A stretch of DNA of 64,000 nucleotides from Liolophura sinensis (lineage: Eukaryota > Mollusca > Polyplacophora > Chitonida > Chitonidae). Shown piece after piece: positions 59,401-63,925 of the stretch (position 1 is the first letter of the stretch; each line of letters begins with the position of its first letter). Both the position numbers and the translations under genes were made by a program. A model generated the notes under the pieces. It was not told the DNA's origin. It did not search any database and was given only the letters and a program-made list of their open reading frames with translations. The stretch covers positions 6,338,017-6,402,016 of the forward strand of contig NC_088307.1 in assembly GCF_032854445.1 (NCBI RefSeq), given 5' to 3'.

Positions 59401-61086
59401 TCATGACAAATTAGGCTATACTATATGTATTTGGTCTCTAAGACACGCGTGTGAACAAATGGATTGTAGATTTGATGACAAATTAGGCTATACTATATGT
59501 ATTTGGTCTCTAAGACACGCGTGTGAACAAATGGATTGTAGATTTCATGACAAATTAGGCTGTACTATATGTATTTGGTCTCTAAGACACGCGTGTGAAC
59601 AAATGGATTGTAGATTTGATGACAAATTAGGCCATACTATATGTATTTGGTCTCTAAGACACGCGTGTGAACAAATGGATTGTAGATTTGATGACAAATT
59701 AGGCTATACTATATGTATTTGGTCTCTAAGACACGCGTGTGAACAAATGGATTGTAGATTTCATGACAAATTAGTTTATACTATACTATACAGACAAATT
59801 AGGCCATACTCTTGTATTTGTTCTCAAGGAAACACATCTATGAACGACTAAATCCTACATTCGCAGATAAATTAGGCTATATACCTGTATTTTAGGTACA
59901 CTTTGGGGAATAATTTAAATCTACGTTTATTTAAATCCCGCTTTTCATTAGTTTTCTTGTGGTTATATCCAAGAATTAACAAAAACTAGAATACTCTGCC
60001 TGAAAATATAAGACAGCATCATTCCGACAAATCTAAGCGACAGTTATCGACAATAAAGCCAAATATATTAACTCAAGTATAAACAGTTTTTTAGTTATAC
60101 CGCCATCCTCCATGGTGGAATGAGAATGGGACCTTGCGCTCTTCATGCTGATCTGTTAACTTATAATATCGTTGCATGTCAGACTTGTGGATTTTGTGGT
60201 CGCTGGAAGCAGGACGTCGAACATTTCCTTTTTATTTGTCCCGCTTACGCCTGTCAGAGGAAGCACATGCTCCTTACGTTTGTAACTACTTTGTGTCCTG
60301 GTATACACAGATCAATGATATCATCTAACATATTCTGTCAAAAAACATATAATTAATTTACTGCTGAAAGGTTCAACTTACTTGAACCAAAGTGATAACG
60401 TATTCTTCCTTAAGAACGCGCACACTTATATAAATGCCACAGACAGATCTAGAGAGAATTAATCTAGAAACGATTAACTGATAATTAAAAAATTAAGCCT
60501 ACATACTTATTACTTTTTTCGTTTACATTTTATTATTTACAATTACATAACAATGTATATAATGTTGGTAAAGCTGTAGTGTTAAATCCTAGTAATTGTA
60601 CAAGGTCACATGTATATATGTTCCATATACTTTTGTATTGTTTAGGGAGGAGGCTCACTTGTGGAAAATGGCTATTGGGAATCCTCGATAAATGAATCAA
60701 GAATTGAATCTAAATATTTGGTCTGAAGGACAAAGGGCTGTGAACGACTGGATCTTAGATTCGCAGAAAATTCCATGTAAGCCACTAGGTCTCAGTGAAA
60801 CCAGAATATTCAATTTCATTTGATTTCTGACAAAAAGACTGATGAACGGTAAAATACACCCGGTAAACTAATTGAAGGGACTAAAGTTAAACGCAAACAG
60901 GCTCCTACTTACTTTTTGTGCACCAGGGTTTCATACCAGTCCATCTGCCAAGTACACAGGTTCTGTTCTGGTGATGAGAGAGAGTATAGCCTGGATCACA
61001 GGAATATCGGATTCGGGATCCGTGTTCCAGTTCGTCAAACGTTGTGATCCCATGATTCAGCTGAGACGGCGTTTGTTCACATGACT
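23124..61086 (-). CDS. Sushi/CCP-repeat protein with an Ig-like domain (partial gene, 16 exons seen)
   Basis: Sixteen exons on the minus strand, each with consensus splice sites, encode in order: Sushi 61086, 58259, [B 55259, A 54344], [B 50266*, A 49352], [B 46017*, A 45103], B 41758, then 37979, 36943, 32921, 31424, 30439 and 25540, and an Ig-like domain at 23443 (numbers are exon 5' ends; * marks an in-frame stop). Every Sushi exon is one module, phase 1-1, length a multiple of three, so any can be skipped or duplicated without a frameshift. Sushi modules are small beta-sandwich ligand-binding units of complement regulators and adhesion proteins, so an extracellular role is expected. The first and last exons, signal peptide and membrane anchor were not found. 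It could be two neighbouring genes. The middle has expanded by tandem duplication. Confidence 0.8.
23444..24805. other. Intron; nothing recognised
   Basis: AT-rich sequence between the last Sushi exon and the Ig exon, without recognisable exons or repeats apart from the SINE that begins at 24806. Confidence 0.5.
24806..25098 (+). mobile_element. SINE-2-related copy, divergent subfamily
   Basis: GGCCTGGGATCAAACCCAGG head region, CTCAGCACTAAAACGTTAGAG body, GTGATGTCGTCGGCATGATA, ACACCTAATGACTCC and TCGTCATATGATTGAAAAAC. Intronic and antisense to the gene. Confidence 0.75.
25301..25540 (-). CDS. Sushi domain exon (last Sushi seen)
   Basis: Acceptor TTATCACCCACAG and donor GAAG|GTAAGA; 240 bp, phase 1-1. 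The four Sushi cysteines are in DQCVIPKEG, SRCKRF, RVCEHGQW and PKC, with the conserved Trp in HGQWIG. The first Cys-Cys spacing is longer than usual, and about eight residues (TYTYLTE) follow the last Cys, acting as a linker towards the Ig exon. Confidence 0.88.
25541..26057. other. Intron; family 4 fragment
   Basis: 25688-25815 matches the left half of family 4 (GTCTAATAAATTACAATCAG, GAGCTGGAATAAAACGC). Nothing else recognised. Confidence 0.45.
26058..26265 (-). mobile_element. SINE-1, diverged copy
   Basis: Reverse complement: TTTATTTATTGATTGGTG tail, ACTTATACGACAGC, GTGGGAGGAAACTGG, CGACCATCGGCAGG and a worn head ending ACGACATTGGTAAGAG. More diverged than the other copies, so older. Confidence 0.85.
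26266..27176. other. Intron; nothing recognised
   Basis: No exon with Sushi-like cysteine spacing and splice sites could be read on either strand. Confidence 0.45.
27177..28104. repeat. Segmental duplication, copy 1 (928 bp)
   Basis: Nearly identical, in the same orientation, to 51802-52730, with a handful of substitutions. A 62-residue minus-strand frame (27905-28093, starting MIYQAYCINSSSNG) is conserved in the other copy with one residue changed. It has four cysteines but no Sushi pattern and no acceptor I would trust, so I do not call it an exon. Edges: unique sequence begins at GTAGCCTGCAG on the right. Confidence 0.85.
28105..29533. other. Intron; short internal repeat
   Basis: The phrase GGCCAAGGTCACCGAAA occurs at about 28959 and 29099, each followed by related sequence (GTGAATAGG and ATGACTATG), suggesting a diverged two-copy repeat of about 140 bp. 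Open frames on both strands at 29193-29458 have no recognisable motif. Confidence 0.4.
29534..29602 (-). tRNA. tRNA-Pro-like pseudogene or SINE head
   Basis: The minus strand reads CTAGTGGTGTGATTCTCGC, GTGGGTT, GTGAGATGTCCCCGGGTTCA, TTTCCGGGACAAGTCC. This matches the tRNA-Pro layout: a perfect 5-bp anticodon stem (CTCGC/GTGAG, counting one G-U) with anticodon GGG in the loop, a strong T stem (CCGGG/CCGGG-type pairing) and a mostly paired acceptor stem. One D-arm base is missing and the acceptor has mismatches. GGG is not the usual eukaryotic proline anticodon, so a pseudogene or SINE-derived copy is likelier than a working gene. Confidence 0.5.
29912..29980 (+). mobile_element. SINE-1 tail fragment
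   Basis: GTATAAGTGAAATACGGCTTAATACACC followed by (AAAT)n is the SINE-1 tail with an internal deletion of about 14 bp. Confidence 0.75.
30266..30439 (-). CDS. Sushi domain exon (no internal ATG)
   Basis: Acceptor CTTCTTTTAG and donor GTTG|GTAGGT bound 174 bp (58 codons), phase 1-1. A textbook Sushi module: KCPDLPWPEKG, then FECSAGYSVHG, RTCQTNKEWSG and TTC, that is four cysteines with a Gly-Tyr after Cys2 and the Trp before Cys4. It contains no methionine, so a simple start-to-stop reading passes over it. Confidence 0.9.
30835..31025 (-). mobile_element. SINE-3 copy
   Basis: Reverse complement of the SINE-3 body: TTTATGGGTGGTGGAAACCG, GGGGTAAACCACAG, GAAAGTTACTGACAAAC and CAAATGGCCGCAGG correspond to the elements of the 16305 copy. 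Moderately diverged. Confidence 0.65.
31245..31424 (-). CDS. Sushi domain exon
   Basis: Acceptor AAATTTATTTTTAG and donor AAAG|GTAACG; 180 bp (60 codons), phase 1-1. Cysteines in LTCDKPESIKDG, YSCENPKT, LTCTEDGQW and PEC, with Trp in GQWNKW. Compact, the usual 55-60 residues for the family. Confidence 0.9.
31690..32600. repeat. 68-bp minisatellite
   Basis: About 13 units of ATGGATAGAGGAAACTG, TCAGAGCATAGG, GAAACCACGGCACC, TGTACATGATGGTAGTCAGG, with a 68-bp period (for example the TAGAGG/TACAAG/TAAAGG phase at 31741, 31809 and 31877). It lies in the intron between two Sushi exons and is interrupted by a SINE fragment at 32514-32573. Confidence 0.9.
32514..32573 (+). mobile_element. SINE fragment of a fourth family, with target duplication
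   Basis: GAATGAATGATTATGGCTTA, ACGCCACATCGGCAATATTT, CAGCCATACCGTGGCGA sits inside a minisatellite unit. The 11-mer CAGAACATAGG occurs immediately before (32503-32513) and after (32574-32584), a convincing target-site duplication. Confidence 0.65.
32600..32684 (+). mobile_element. SINE-1 tail fragment
   Basis: GACGGCAGTC..ACAAGTGAAATATTCTTGTAT, CCGGCGTTCAACGCCAATCA and (AAAT)n. Only the 3' end of SINE-1 remains. Confidence 0.8.
32718..32921 (-). CDS. Sushi domain exon
   Basis: Acceptor TTGTATTCCATAG and donor ACAG|GTAATC; 204 bp (68 codons), phase 1-1. Cysteines in GTGCLDPGDI, YECHKGFLVDG, IFCLGNGAW and FNC, with Trp in GAWSD. Somewhat longer than average between Cys1 and Cys2. Confidence 0.9.
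32922..34699. other. Intron; nothing recognised
   Basis: A TTAA-element-like end (CAAAGGAGAAGAAAA) stands alone at 33539. A splice-bounded 13-bp stretch at 33197-33209 is discussed under rejected items. No Sushi exon could be read here. Confidence 0.4.
34700..35035. repeat. Two-copy tandem repeat upstream of the Penelope fragment
   Basis: A phrase starting TCAGTAATTTACGG, followed by AACGAA, a TGTGCT(T/C)TA motif and ending GTTTAACACTGATTCT-like, occurs at about 34720-34880 and 34898-35040 with roughly 75-80% similarity by eye. Direct repeats ahead of a Penelope-like coding region could be its characteristic 5' repeats. Confidence 0.4.
35041..35692 (+). pseudogene. Penelope-like retroelement, endonuclease end, frameshifted
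   Basis: Penelope-like elements encode a reverse transcriptase followed by a GIY-YIG nuclease. The region gives, in three successive frames: VIPFVSTHNANNN..INSKRQAPSLKN (linker after the reverse transcriptase); then VSKCNKPRCAAF..EGSSFQF..FNVKFDM; then GCGKQYIGQTSDLRSRLILH, FPFYKVL and ETFFINKYNPCLN. The last holds the GIY-YIG core in the form KQYIGQT..LRSRL..H, and the frame closes at a natural stop (35691). Two frameshifts, near 35270 and 35390, break it, and the reverse transcriptase itself is absent. Confidence 0.8.
35861..36225. repeat. 45-bp minisatellite
   Basis: Eight units of GTAGGACCTTGTTCCCAGCA followed by ACAATTTACCCATGTATTAT and GCCAT, period exactly 45 bp (35861, 35906, 35951, ...). 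Open frames in two registers are by-products of the period. Confidence 0.95.
36226..36730. other. Intron; nothing recognised
   Basis: A (TA)n run of about 12 bp near 36398. No gene seen before the Sushi exon at 36731. Confidence 0.45.
36731..36943 (-). CDS. Sushi domain exon
   Basis: Acceptor AACACATTTTCAG and donor CCAG|GTTTGC; 213 bp (71 codons), phase 1-1. Cysteines in DPCKLPSWGNV, FSCVDGYVW, LSCQSGEW and PKC, with Trp in GEWIG. The loop between Cys1 and Cys2 is long and contains NGTG and NVT, two potential N-glycosylation sites. Confidence 0.9.
37017..37262 (+). mobile_element. SINE-1, near full length
   Basis: Head GGGGGGCTCCGTGGCTCACA (about 20 bp of the GTTAGCGCGCTAGC part missing), GCGGTCGCTGTGAGTTGAAG, body, GTATGACTGAAATATTCTTG, AGTACGGCGCAAAACACC and (AAAT)n. 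Intronic and antisense to the Sushi gene. Confidence 0.93.
37425..37705 (+). mobile_element. SINE-2-related copy, divergent subfamily
   Basis: GATAAAACCCGGGTCGAGTC, TTAGCACTCAGAGGTTAGAG, GGTGTCTTTGACATGACAG, ACACACCTAACCC and TAATGACGACGTAAA. Same subfamily as 22318 and 24806. Confidence 0.7.
37782..37979 (-). CDS. Sushi domain exon
   Basis: Acceptor TTTTCCCGTACAG and donor CCAG|GTGAGT; 198 bp (66 codons), phase 1-1. Cysteines in ESCQGYDDLG, VFCPRGYHI, AECSLGEW and PEC, with Trp in GEWRP. It is the first Sushi after the duplicated block in gene order and is unique in sequence. Confidence 0.9.
38360..39657. other. Sequence present only in block 1; no clear gene
   Basis: 38360-38510 carries degenerate units related to the 36-bp array (CAGTCCTAATCCGTAATCAC, CTTATCGATAACT). 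39096-39326 is an open plus-strand frame ending GNATISGSTFHFIFN, with no motif I can name and no neighbouring exon. 39374-39657 is homologous to the start of block 4 (52731). Confidence 0.4.
39746..40755. repeat. 36-bp minisatellite, array 1
   Basis: Units of CTACGCTACGTGTGATGG, GCCAGTCCTCGTCAGTAA with a 36-bp period, degenerate at the left and regular at the right. Because the unit is exactly 12 codons, long frames (over 200 residues) open on both strands; these are periodicity artefacts. The array is intronic in the Sushi gene and recurs in the other three blocks. Confidence 0.9.
41564..41758 (-). CDS. Sushi exon B, block 1 (intact)
   Basis: Acceptor TTAATTTACAG and donor GCAG|GTAAAA; 195 bp (65 codons), phase 1-1. 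Cysteines in EPCFYEAKWFEE, IRCKYPKRF, ARCHYGEW and PSC, with an intact Trp in GEWQPR. A competing open frame on the same strand starts with ATG but lacks the Sushi pattern; the splice phase and cysteines favour this reading. It is now the only module of block 1, since exon A has been deleted. Confidence 0.88.
43092..43721. repeat. 56-bp minisatellite, array in block 1
   Basis: Units of ATCAATGCCTGGATTAACTC, AGACTGGTGAATCAAGTGTC, ACGGGTAAATGTTTGT. Some units are shortened by loss of the AGTGTC stretch. The array ends abruptly in GGATTAAACTTC, where block 2 begins. Confidence 0.9.
44040..44742. repeat. 36-bp minisatellite, array 2
   Basis: Same unit as array 1 with fewer regular copies. It begins in GACCAGTCTTAGCCAATAAT and ends ACGTTACGTGTCTTTACAG, as in all four blocks. 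Confidence 0.9.
44903..45103 (-). CDS. Sushi exon A, block 2
   Basis: Acceptor TACTTTGCTTACAG and donor CCAG|GTTAGA; 201 bp (67 codons), phase 1-1. Cysteines in SCELLESITHG, LVCDTGYRIAK, NHCVYGTW and LAC, with Trp in GTWSQ. Identical in sequence to exon A of block 3. Confidence 0.9.
45823..46017 (-). pseudogene. Sushi exon B, block 2, with in-frame stop
   Basis: Same 195-bp exon as in block 1, with intact splice sites and all four cysteines, but the conserved Trp codon TGG is TGA (plus-strand TCA at 45851-45853). If included in the message it would end the protein in the middle of the repeat series and probably trigger nonsense-mediated decay. Skipping it would keep the frame (195 bp, phase 1-1). 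Confidence 0.85.
48289..48991. repeat. 36-bp minisatellite, array 3
   Basis: Unit-for-unit copy of array 2, consistent with a very recent duplication. Confidence 0.9.
49152..49352 (-). CDS. Sushi exon A, block 3
   Basis: 201 bp, phase 1-1, identical to exon A of block 2 including splice sites; cysteines and Trp intact. Confidence 0.88.
50072..50266 (-). pseudogene. Sushi exon B, block 3, with in-frame stop
   Basis: Identical to exon B of block 2, including the TGA in place of the conserved Trp (plus-strand TCA at 50100-50102). The mutation therefore predates the block 2/3 duplication, or spread by conversion. Confidence 0.85.
51492..51801. repeat. Junction sequence, right part inverted at 58.4 kb
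   Basis: 51492-51650 is unique as far as I can see. 51650-51797 (ACCATTGCTTACACTGAGCA, AGACGCTTTATTGCCTG, TACGAGACAATATTC, GAAGCCCACAAAAATA) is the reverse complement of 58357-58545. The 928-bp segmental duplication follows directly. Confidence 0.65.
51802..52730. repeat. Segmental duplication, copy 2 (929 bp)
   Basis: Near-identical to 27177-28104, which lies about 24 kb away in the same gene. It fills the gap between the end of block 3 and the start of block 4, and its right edge (TTTACAGTTTAA) joins sequence homologous to 39374. Confidence 0.85.
53097..53973. repeat. 36-bp minisatellite, array 4
   Basis: Same unit; the left part has a distinct variant series (CAGTCCTTGTCAATACATAC) shared in part with array 1 (39960-40050). 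Confidence 0.9.
54144..54344 (-). CDS. Sushi exon A, block 4
   Basis: Acceptor GCTTACAG and donor CCTG|GTTAGA; 201 bp, phase 1-1. Same module as blocks 2 and 3 with a few replacements (CDMGYRIA, THCVYGIW, LACDPG). Cysteines and Trp intact. Confidence 0.9.
55065..55259 (-). CDS. Sushi exon B, block 4 (intact)
   Basis: 195 bp, phase 1-1; cysteines as in block 1 and an intact TGG in GEWQPR. It shares most of its other substitutions with blocks 2 and 3 rather than block 1, so the stop mutation arose on a block-4-like background. Confidence 0.88.
56790..58020. repeat. 56-bp minisatellite, long array
   Basis: About 22 units of the same 56-bp repeat as in blocks 1 and 2, more diverged, with local higher-order duplications (for example 57400-57660). 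Confidence 0.9.
58062..58259 (-). CDS. Sushi domain exon
   Basis: Acceptor CATCCCACTTCAG and donor TCTG|GTAAGT; 198 bp (66 codons), phase 1-1. Cysteines in YCSYPKDLPLG, LQCRKGYRT, LTCYNTTW and LQC, with Trp in TTWEIS. It has no start-to-stop frame of note and is recognised by splice sites and cysteine spacing. It is the module just upstream of the duplicated blocks. Confidence 0.9.
58345..58545. repeat. Inverted partner of 51650-51797, with a 12-bp palindrome
   Basis: AAGCCCACAAAA and TTTTGTGGGCTT (near 58348-58374) form a perfect 12-bp hairpin with a short loop. The right side then continues as the reverse complement of 51650-51797 (ATTGTCTCGTAAATAT, CAATAAAGCGTCTATG, TGCTCAGTGTAAGCAATGGT). 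Confidence 0.7.
58546..59130. other. Intron; nothing recognised
   Basis: Low-complexity (CTGA/TTGA-rich) sequence, then AT-rich unique sequence. No exon seen. Confidence 0.45.
59137..59870. repeat. 72-bp minisatellite
   Basis: About ten units of TATTTGGTCTCTAAGACACG, CGTGTGAACAAATGGATTGT, AGATTTCATGACAAATTAGG, CTATACTATATG. The unit is 24 codons long and lacks stops in one plus-strand frame, giving a 236-residue Cys-rich frame (59141-59851) that I regard as a by-product. Degenerate units occur before 59137 and at about 60715-60785. Confidence 0.93.
60115..60356 (+). pseudogene. Non-LTR retrotransposon ORF2 C-terminal fragment
   Basis: The frame reads MRMGPCALHADLLTYNIV, CQTCGFCGRWKQDVEHFLFI, CPAYACQRKHM. 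The pattern R(L/M)R.G...L.A.L.......C..C......E.HFLF.CP.Y...R is the zinc-binding tail that follows the reverse transcriptase in many LINE ORF2 proteins. The polymerase and endonuclease are not present upstream, so it is a 5'-truncated or eroded copy. Confidence 0.6.
60357..60912. other. Intron; nothing recognised
   Basis: AT-rich, with one degenerate unit of the 72-bp repeat near 60720. Confidence 0.45.
60913..61086 (-). CDS. Sushi domain exon (first Sushi seen)
   Basis: Acceptor TTTCTGACTGCAG and donor AAAA|GTAAGT; 174 bp (58 codons), phase 1-1. A compact, canonical module: SCEQTPSQLNHG, YSCDPGYTL, RTCVLGRW and PWC, with Trp in GRWTG. It is the most upstream exon I can identify. The phase-1 acceptor means at least one more 5' exon exists, beyond 61.1 kb. 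Confidence 0.9.
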
Positions 61087-61556
61087 CTGCAGTCAGAAAC
61101 AAGTATAACGTGTCGTGATATATAAGTACAAAGTAGCACTCAGGGCTGGGCGAAGAGTTTGCCCATTTCAGTTATGGTATGTACCCAATTTTTTAAATTT
61201 TAGCAAGTTAGTATCGTGCACATTTACGTGTACGTTTTCATGAAAAATATCACAGTTTCACATGATCAAAATAAGAAATAATCATTCTTTCCTAAACTTG
61301 AGATAGAATGATTCAGAAATGCATAAACATACTTTCCAATTTCAATGAGGAATCTCACCAATAGAAAAATGTAACACCAGACAAAATACATTGATTAATC
61401 AAAACACTAGGTTTTCGGTAGTGTTAATGTTCACGAAAAACAAAAACGTGACCACTAGCCATACAAATTCACGAGCATTAATTAACGGATTGATGTGCCT
61501 GAACCAAGCACCGTCAGTATTCAGTACGCTTTCACTCCGTATGGACTCCTAGTAAT
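61087..61556. other. No gene recognised
   Basis: AT-rich sequence upstream (gene sense) of the first Sushi exon seen. No signal-peptide exon identified. Confidence 0.4.
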
Positions 61557-61860
61557 AATAACAAGTCGACGATACTGGTGTGGCCGTTTGCTCAGTGCAC
61601 TGTTCTTTGAAGACTAGTTGTCTTCTATAAATATTTTGTATATCTGTGTACGCCACAGATGGAAAAGTTCGTCGAAGTTCTGTGGTTCACAGAGGGCACC
61701 CCGGTTGTCTCCACCTATAAAACTAACAGACTTTGTGAAACTATAAATTCTTGAGAATGACGTTAAACAGCAGTTCAACATATAAGCCCGTTGACACACT
61801 GATGTAATCCAAAATAACAACTGGTGTTAAACAACAGTCAAAAAAATAAAACTGAAAAAA
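61557..61860 (+). mobile_element. SINE-3 copy, diverged
   Basis: Matches the 16305 copy: ACTGGTGTGGCCGTTTGCTC, GGAAAAGTTCGTCGAAGTTC, CCGGTTGTCTCCACCTATAA, GTGAAACTATAAATTCTTGA, ACGTTAAACAGCAGTTCAAC, then an A-rich end. Confidence 0.65.
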
Positions 61861-61966
61861 AAAAATTAACACCAGGAACTAAAATCGGTGTTTCCACCCC
61901 ACTAATGTAGTCATGTAGTAGTAATTTTAATAGCTTCCTCATCAACCGCTAACGGAAGCCTACGCG

Positions 61967-62219
61967 GCTCAGTTGGCTAGCGCGCTAGCGCAGCGTAATG
62001 AGCGAGGAGCCTCTCACCAATGCGGTCGCTGTGAGTTCAACTCCAGCGCATGCTGGCTACCACTCAAGCCGTACGTAGGAAGGTCTGCCAGCAAACTGCG
62101 GATAGTCGTGGGTTTCTCCTGGGCTCTGCCCGGTTTCCTCCCACCATAATGCTGACCGCAGTCATATAAGTGAAATACTTTTGAGTCCAGCGTAAAACAC
62201 TAAATCAAATAGATAAATC
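61967..62219 (+). mobile_element. SINE-1, full length
   Basis: Head GCGGCTCAGTTGGCTAGCGC (good A box), GCTGTGAGTTCAACTCCAGC (B-box region), body, ATATAAGTGAAATACTTTTGAG tail and a (AAAT)n-like end. A SINE-2 follows directly. Confidence 0.92.
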
Positions 62220-62230
62220 AACCGCTATCC

Positions 62231-62552
62231 AGCCACGATGGTTCAGTTGTTAAAGCGTCCGCTTCGGCGGCGGTAGATCCAGGATCAGTACTGGGTCGGG
62301 TCATATCTAAGATCTTAAAAGAGGAAGTTGTAGCTTCCTTGCTTGGCGTTTAGCAATCAGGGGATAGTGCAACGACTCGTTGACCCGTATCAGTATAATG
62401 GCTCTGGTGGGGCCGCTTACTTGCCTTCGGTAAATCGTCTCAGTGAAGCAGCACTAGATAAAAGCGCATTGCACGTACATCCACTCTATGGACTCCTTCA
62501 TCGTCAAAATTGTGAAGTACGACGTTAAACCCTAAGCACTCACTCACTCATT
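62231..62552 (+). mobile_element. SINE-2, near full length
   Basis: Head CACGATGGTTCAGTTGTTAA, GATCCAGGATCAGTACTGGG, AGGAAGTTGTAGCTTCCTTG hairpin, body, ACGACGTTAAACCCTAAGCA and (CACT)n. The TCATATGACTGAAA part of the tail is deleted. Confidence 0.9.
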
Positions 62553-63045
62553 CATCAACAGCTCTGAATCCTTACATTCACCATTCTGGAATTAAATCCT
62601 CTTGCTTGTGCTGTCTTCAAAGCTGTTTTCGCGACGAAAACAGGTTTCCCCTGATCTTAAAGTAATTCATATCACCTCATTATGCGCGACTGTAAAACAA
62701 ATAAAGGTCCTAACGTCGAAATTAACTCAAATGTAACGGGCGCATCCACTTGTACAGCATCCGAATAGCGCAAACCACTATTTTCGAATCACGTGTGTCC
62801 GTTAATTGACACGTGACTCGGTTGCTCTTACTCAAAAGTAATATCGTACTCATTTTCAACAATAGATGCTTGCGGTACAGTTCTTTCTATTCATTATTGT
62901 AACAAAAGGTTAATATCCGGACTCACAAAAAAGTTGACAATCGTGCTCTCAAAGGTGTAATCTTTTTGGTTTCAATCCATACCTTCCACAAGTTCAATCT
63001 TACTCCGGACAATGCCTTGTGCGGCCGAATCGTCGCCTATCGAAC
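62553..63045. other. Possible promoter region, nothing definite
   Basis: Sequence becomes richer in CpG towards 63000-63060 (GTGCGGCCGAATCGTCGCC), just before the candidate first exon. No TATA box obvious. Confidence 0.3.
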
Positions 63046-63087
63046 ATGGCGGTTAGCAAAGTTTGGTTTGCTTTCGATGCTACAGGT
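63046..63087 (+). CDS. Candidate first coding exon of a plus-strand gene
   Basis: ATGGCGG in a favourable start context begins a 14-codon frame (MAVSKVWFAFDAT plus one base) ending at ACAG|GTACAT, an acceptable donor. It sits at the edge of a CpG-richer stretch. No downstream exon is present in the remaining 900 bp, so this rests only on local signals. Confidence 0.25.
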
Positions 63088-63655
63088 ACATTTGTATTAA
63101 TTGTCACTTGACGGTCTTTATTATTCACGGATAACTAGGTGGTAAGAAGTCAAAATTGCTGTGGGATTAAAGGAAACGTGTTTTTGTAGCGTAGAACATT
63201 GAGAAGTTGACGACAGCAGGCTCAAAAAGTCCGATTAATGGTTAATCAGTTGAAGAGTCCAGATCAGTAGTTCTGAAGGCTAAGCTGGGAAGACTGAAGC
63301 AGATCTCCGATCTATGTACATGCAGTACATTTACTCTGGTGGTAATTACTCTCACTGCTAGCCAAAAAATTATATCCATGTTTCAGAAGCACAAAGGCAT
63401 ACCGTATTGCTTTATAATCTCCGAATTGGACAAATCCAGAATTCCGGCCGTGCAACGTTCAAATCGTACAAGTAGAGAGATTCAGCAATACAACTCTCTA
63501 ATTGTACATCTAAAGTTCCTAAATTACCACGTTCAAATCGCACGAAAAAGCTTGCTTTACAACCATCAAATTGCACCAAGAGATCCCATTTTACAGTCTT
63601 CAAATAGTGTAGGATTGTCTCGCTTTGCAAAGTTCATATCATACAAAACGATTTC
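63088..63655. other. No gene recognised
   Basis: A loosely periodic phrase (CAAATCGTACAAGTAGAG, CGTTCAAATCGCACGAAAAAG, CCATCAAATTGCACCAAGAG, CTTCAAATAGTGTAGG) recurs about every 40-50 bp from 63450 to 63650 and resumes after the SINE at 63926, suggesting a decayed tandem repeat. Confidence 0.4.
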
Positions 63656-63925
63656 GGGGCCTCTGTGGCTCAGTCGGTTAGCGCGCTAGCGCAGCGTAAT
63701 GACCCAGGAGCCTCTCACCAATGCGGTCGCTGTGAGCTCAAGTCCAGCTCATGCTGGCTTCCTCTCCGGCCGTAAGTGGGAAGGTCTACCAGCAACCTGC
63801 GGATGGTCGTGGGTTTCCCCCGGGCTGTGCCCGGTCTCCACCCACCATAATGCTGGCCGCCGTCGTATAAGTGAAATATTCTTGAGTACGGCGTAAAACA
63901 CCAATCAAAAAAAAATCAATCAAAA
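63656..63925 (+). mobile_element. SINE-1, full length, reference copy
   Basis: Best-preserved copy: head GGGGCCTCTGTGGCTCAGTC, GGTTAGCGCGCTAGCGCAGC (A box in TGGCTCAGTCGG), B-box region GAGCTCAAGTCCAGC, body CTTCCTCTCCGGCCGTAAG, GGTTTCCCCCGGGC, tail GTATAAGTGAAATATTCTTG, AGTACGGCGTAAAACACC and a short A-rich end. It appears to interrupt the decayed repeat described at 63088. Confidence 0.95.
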
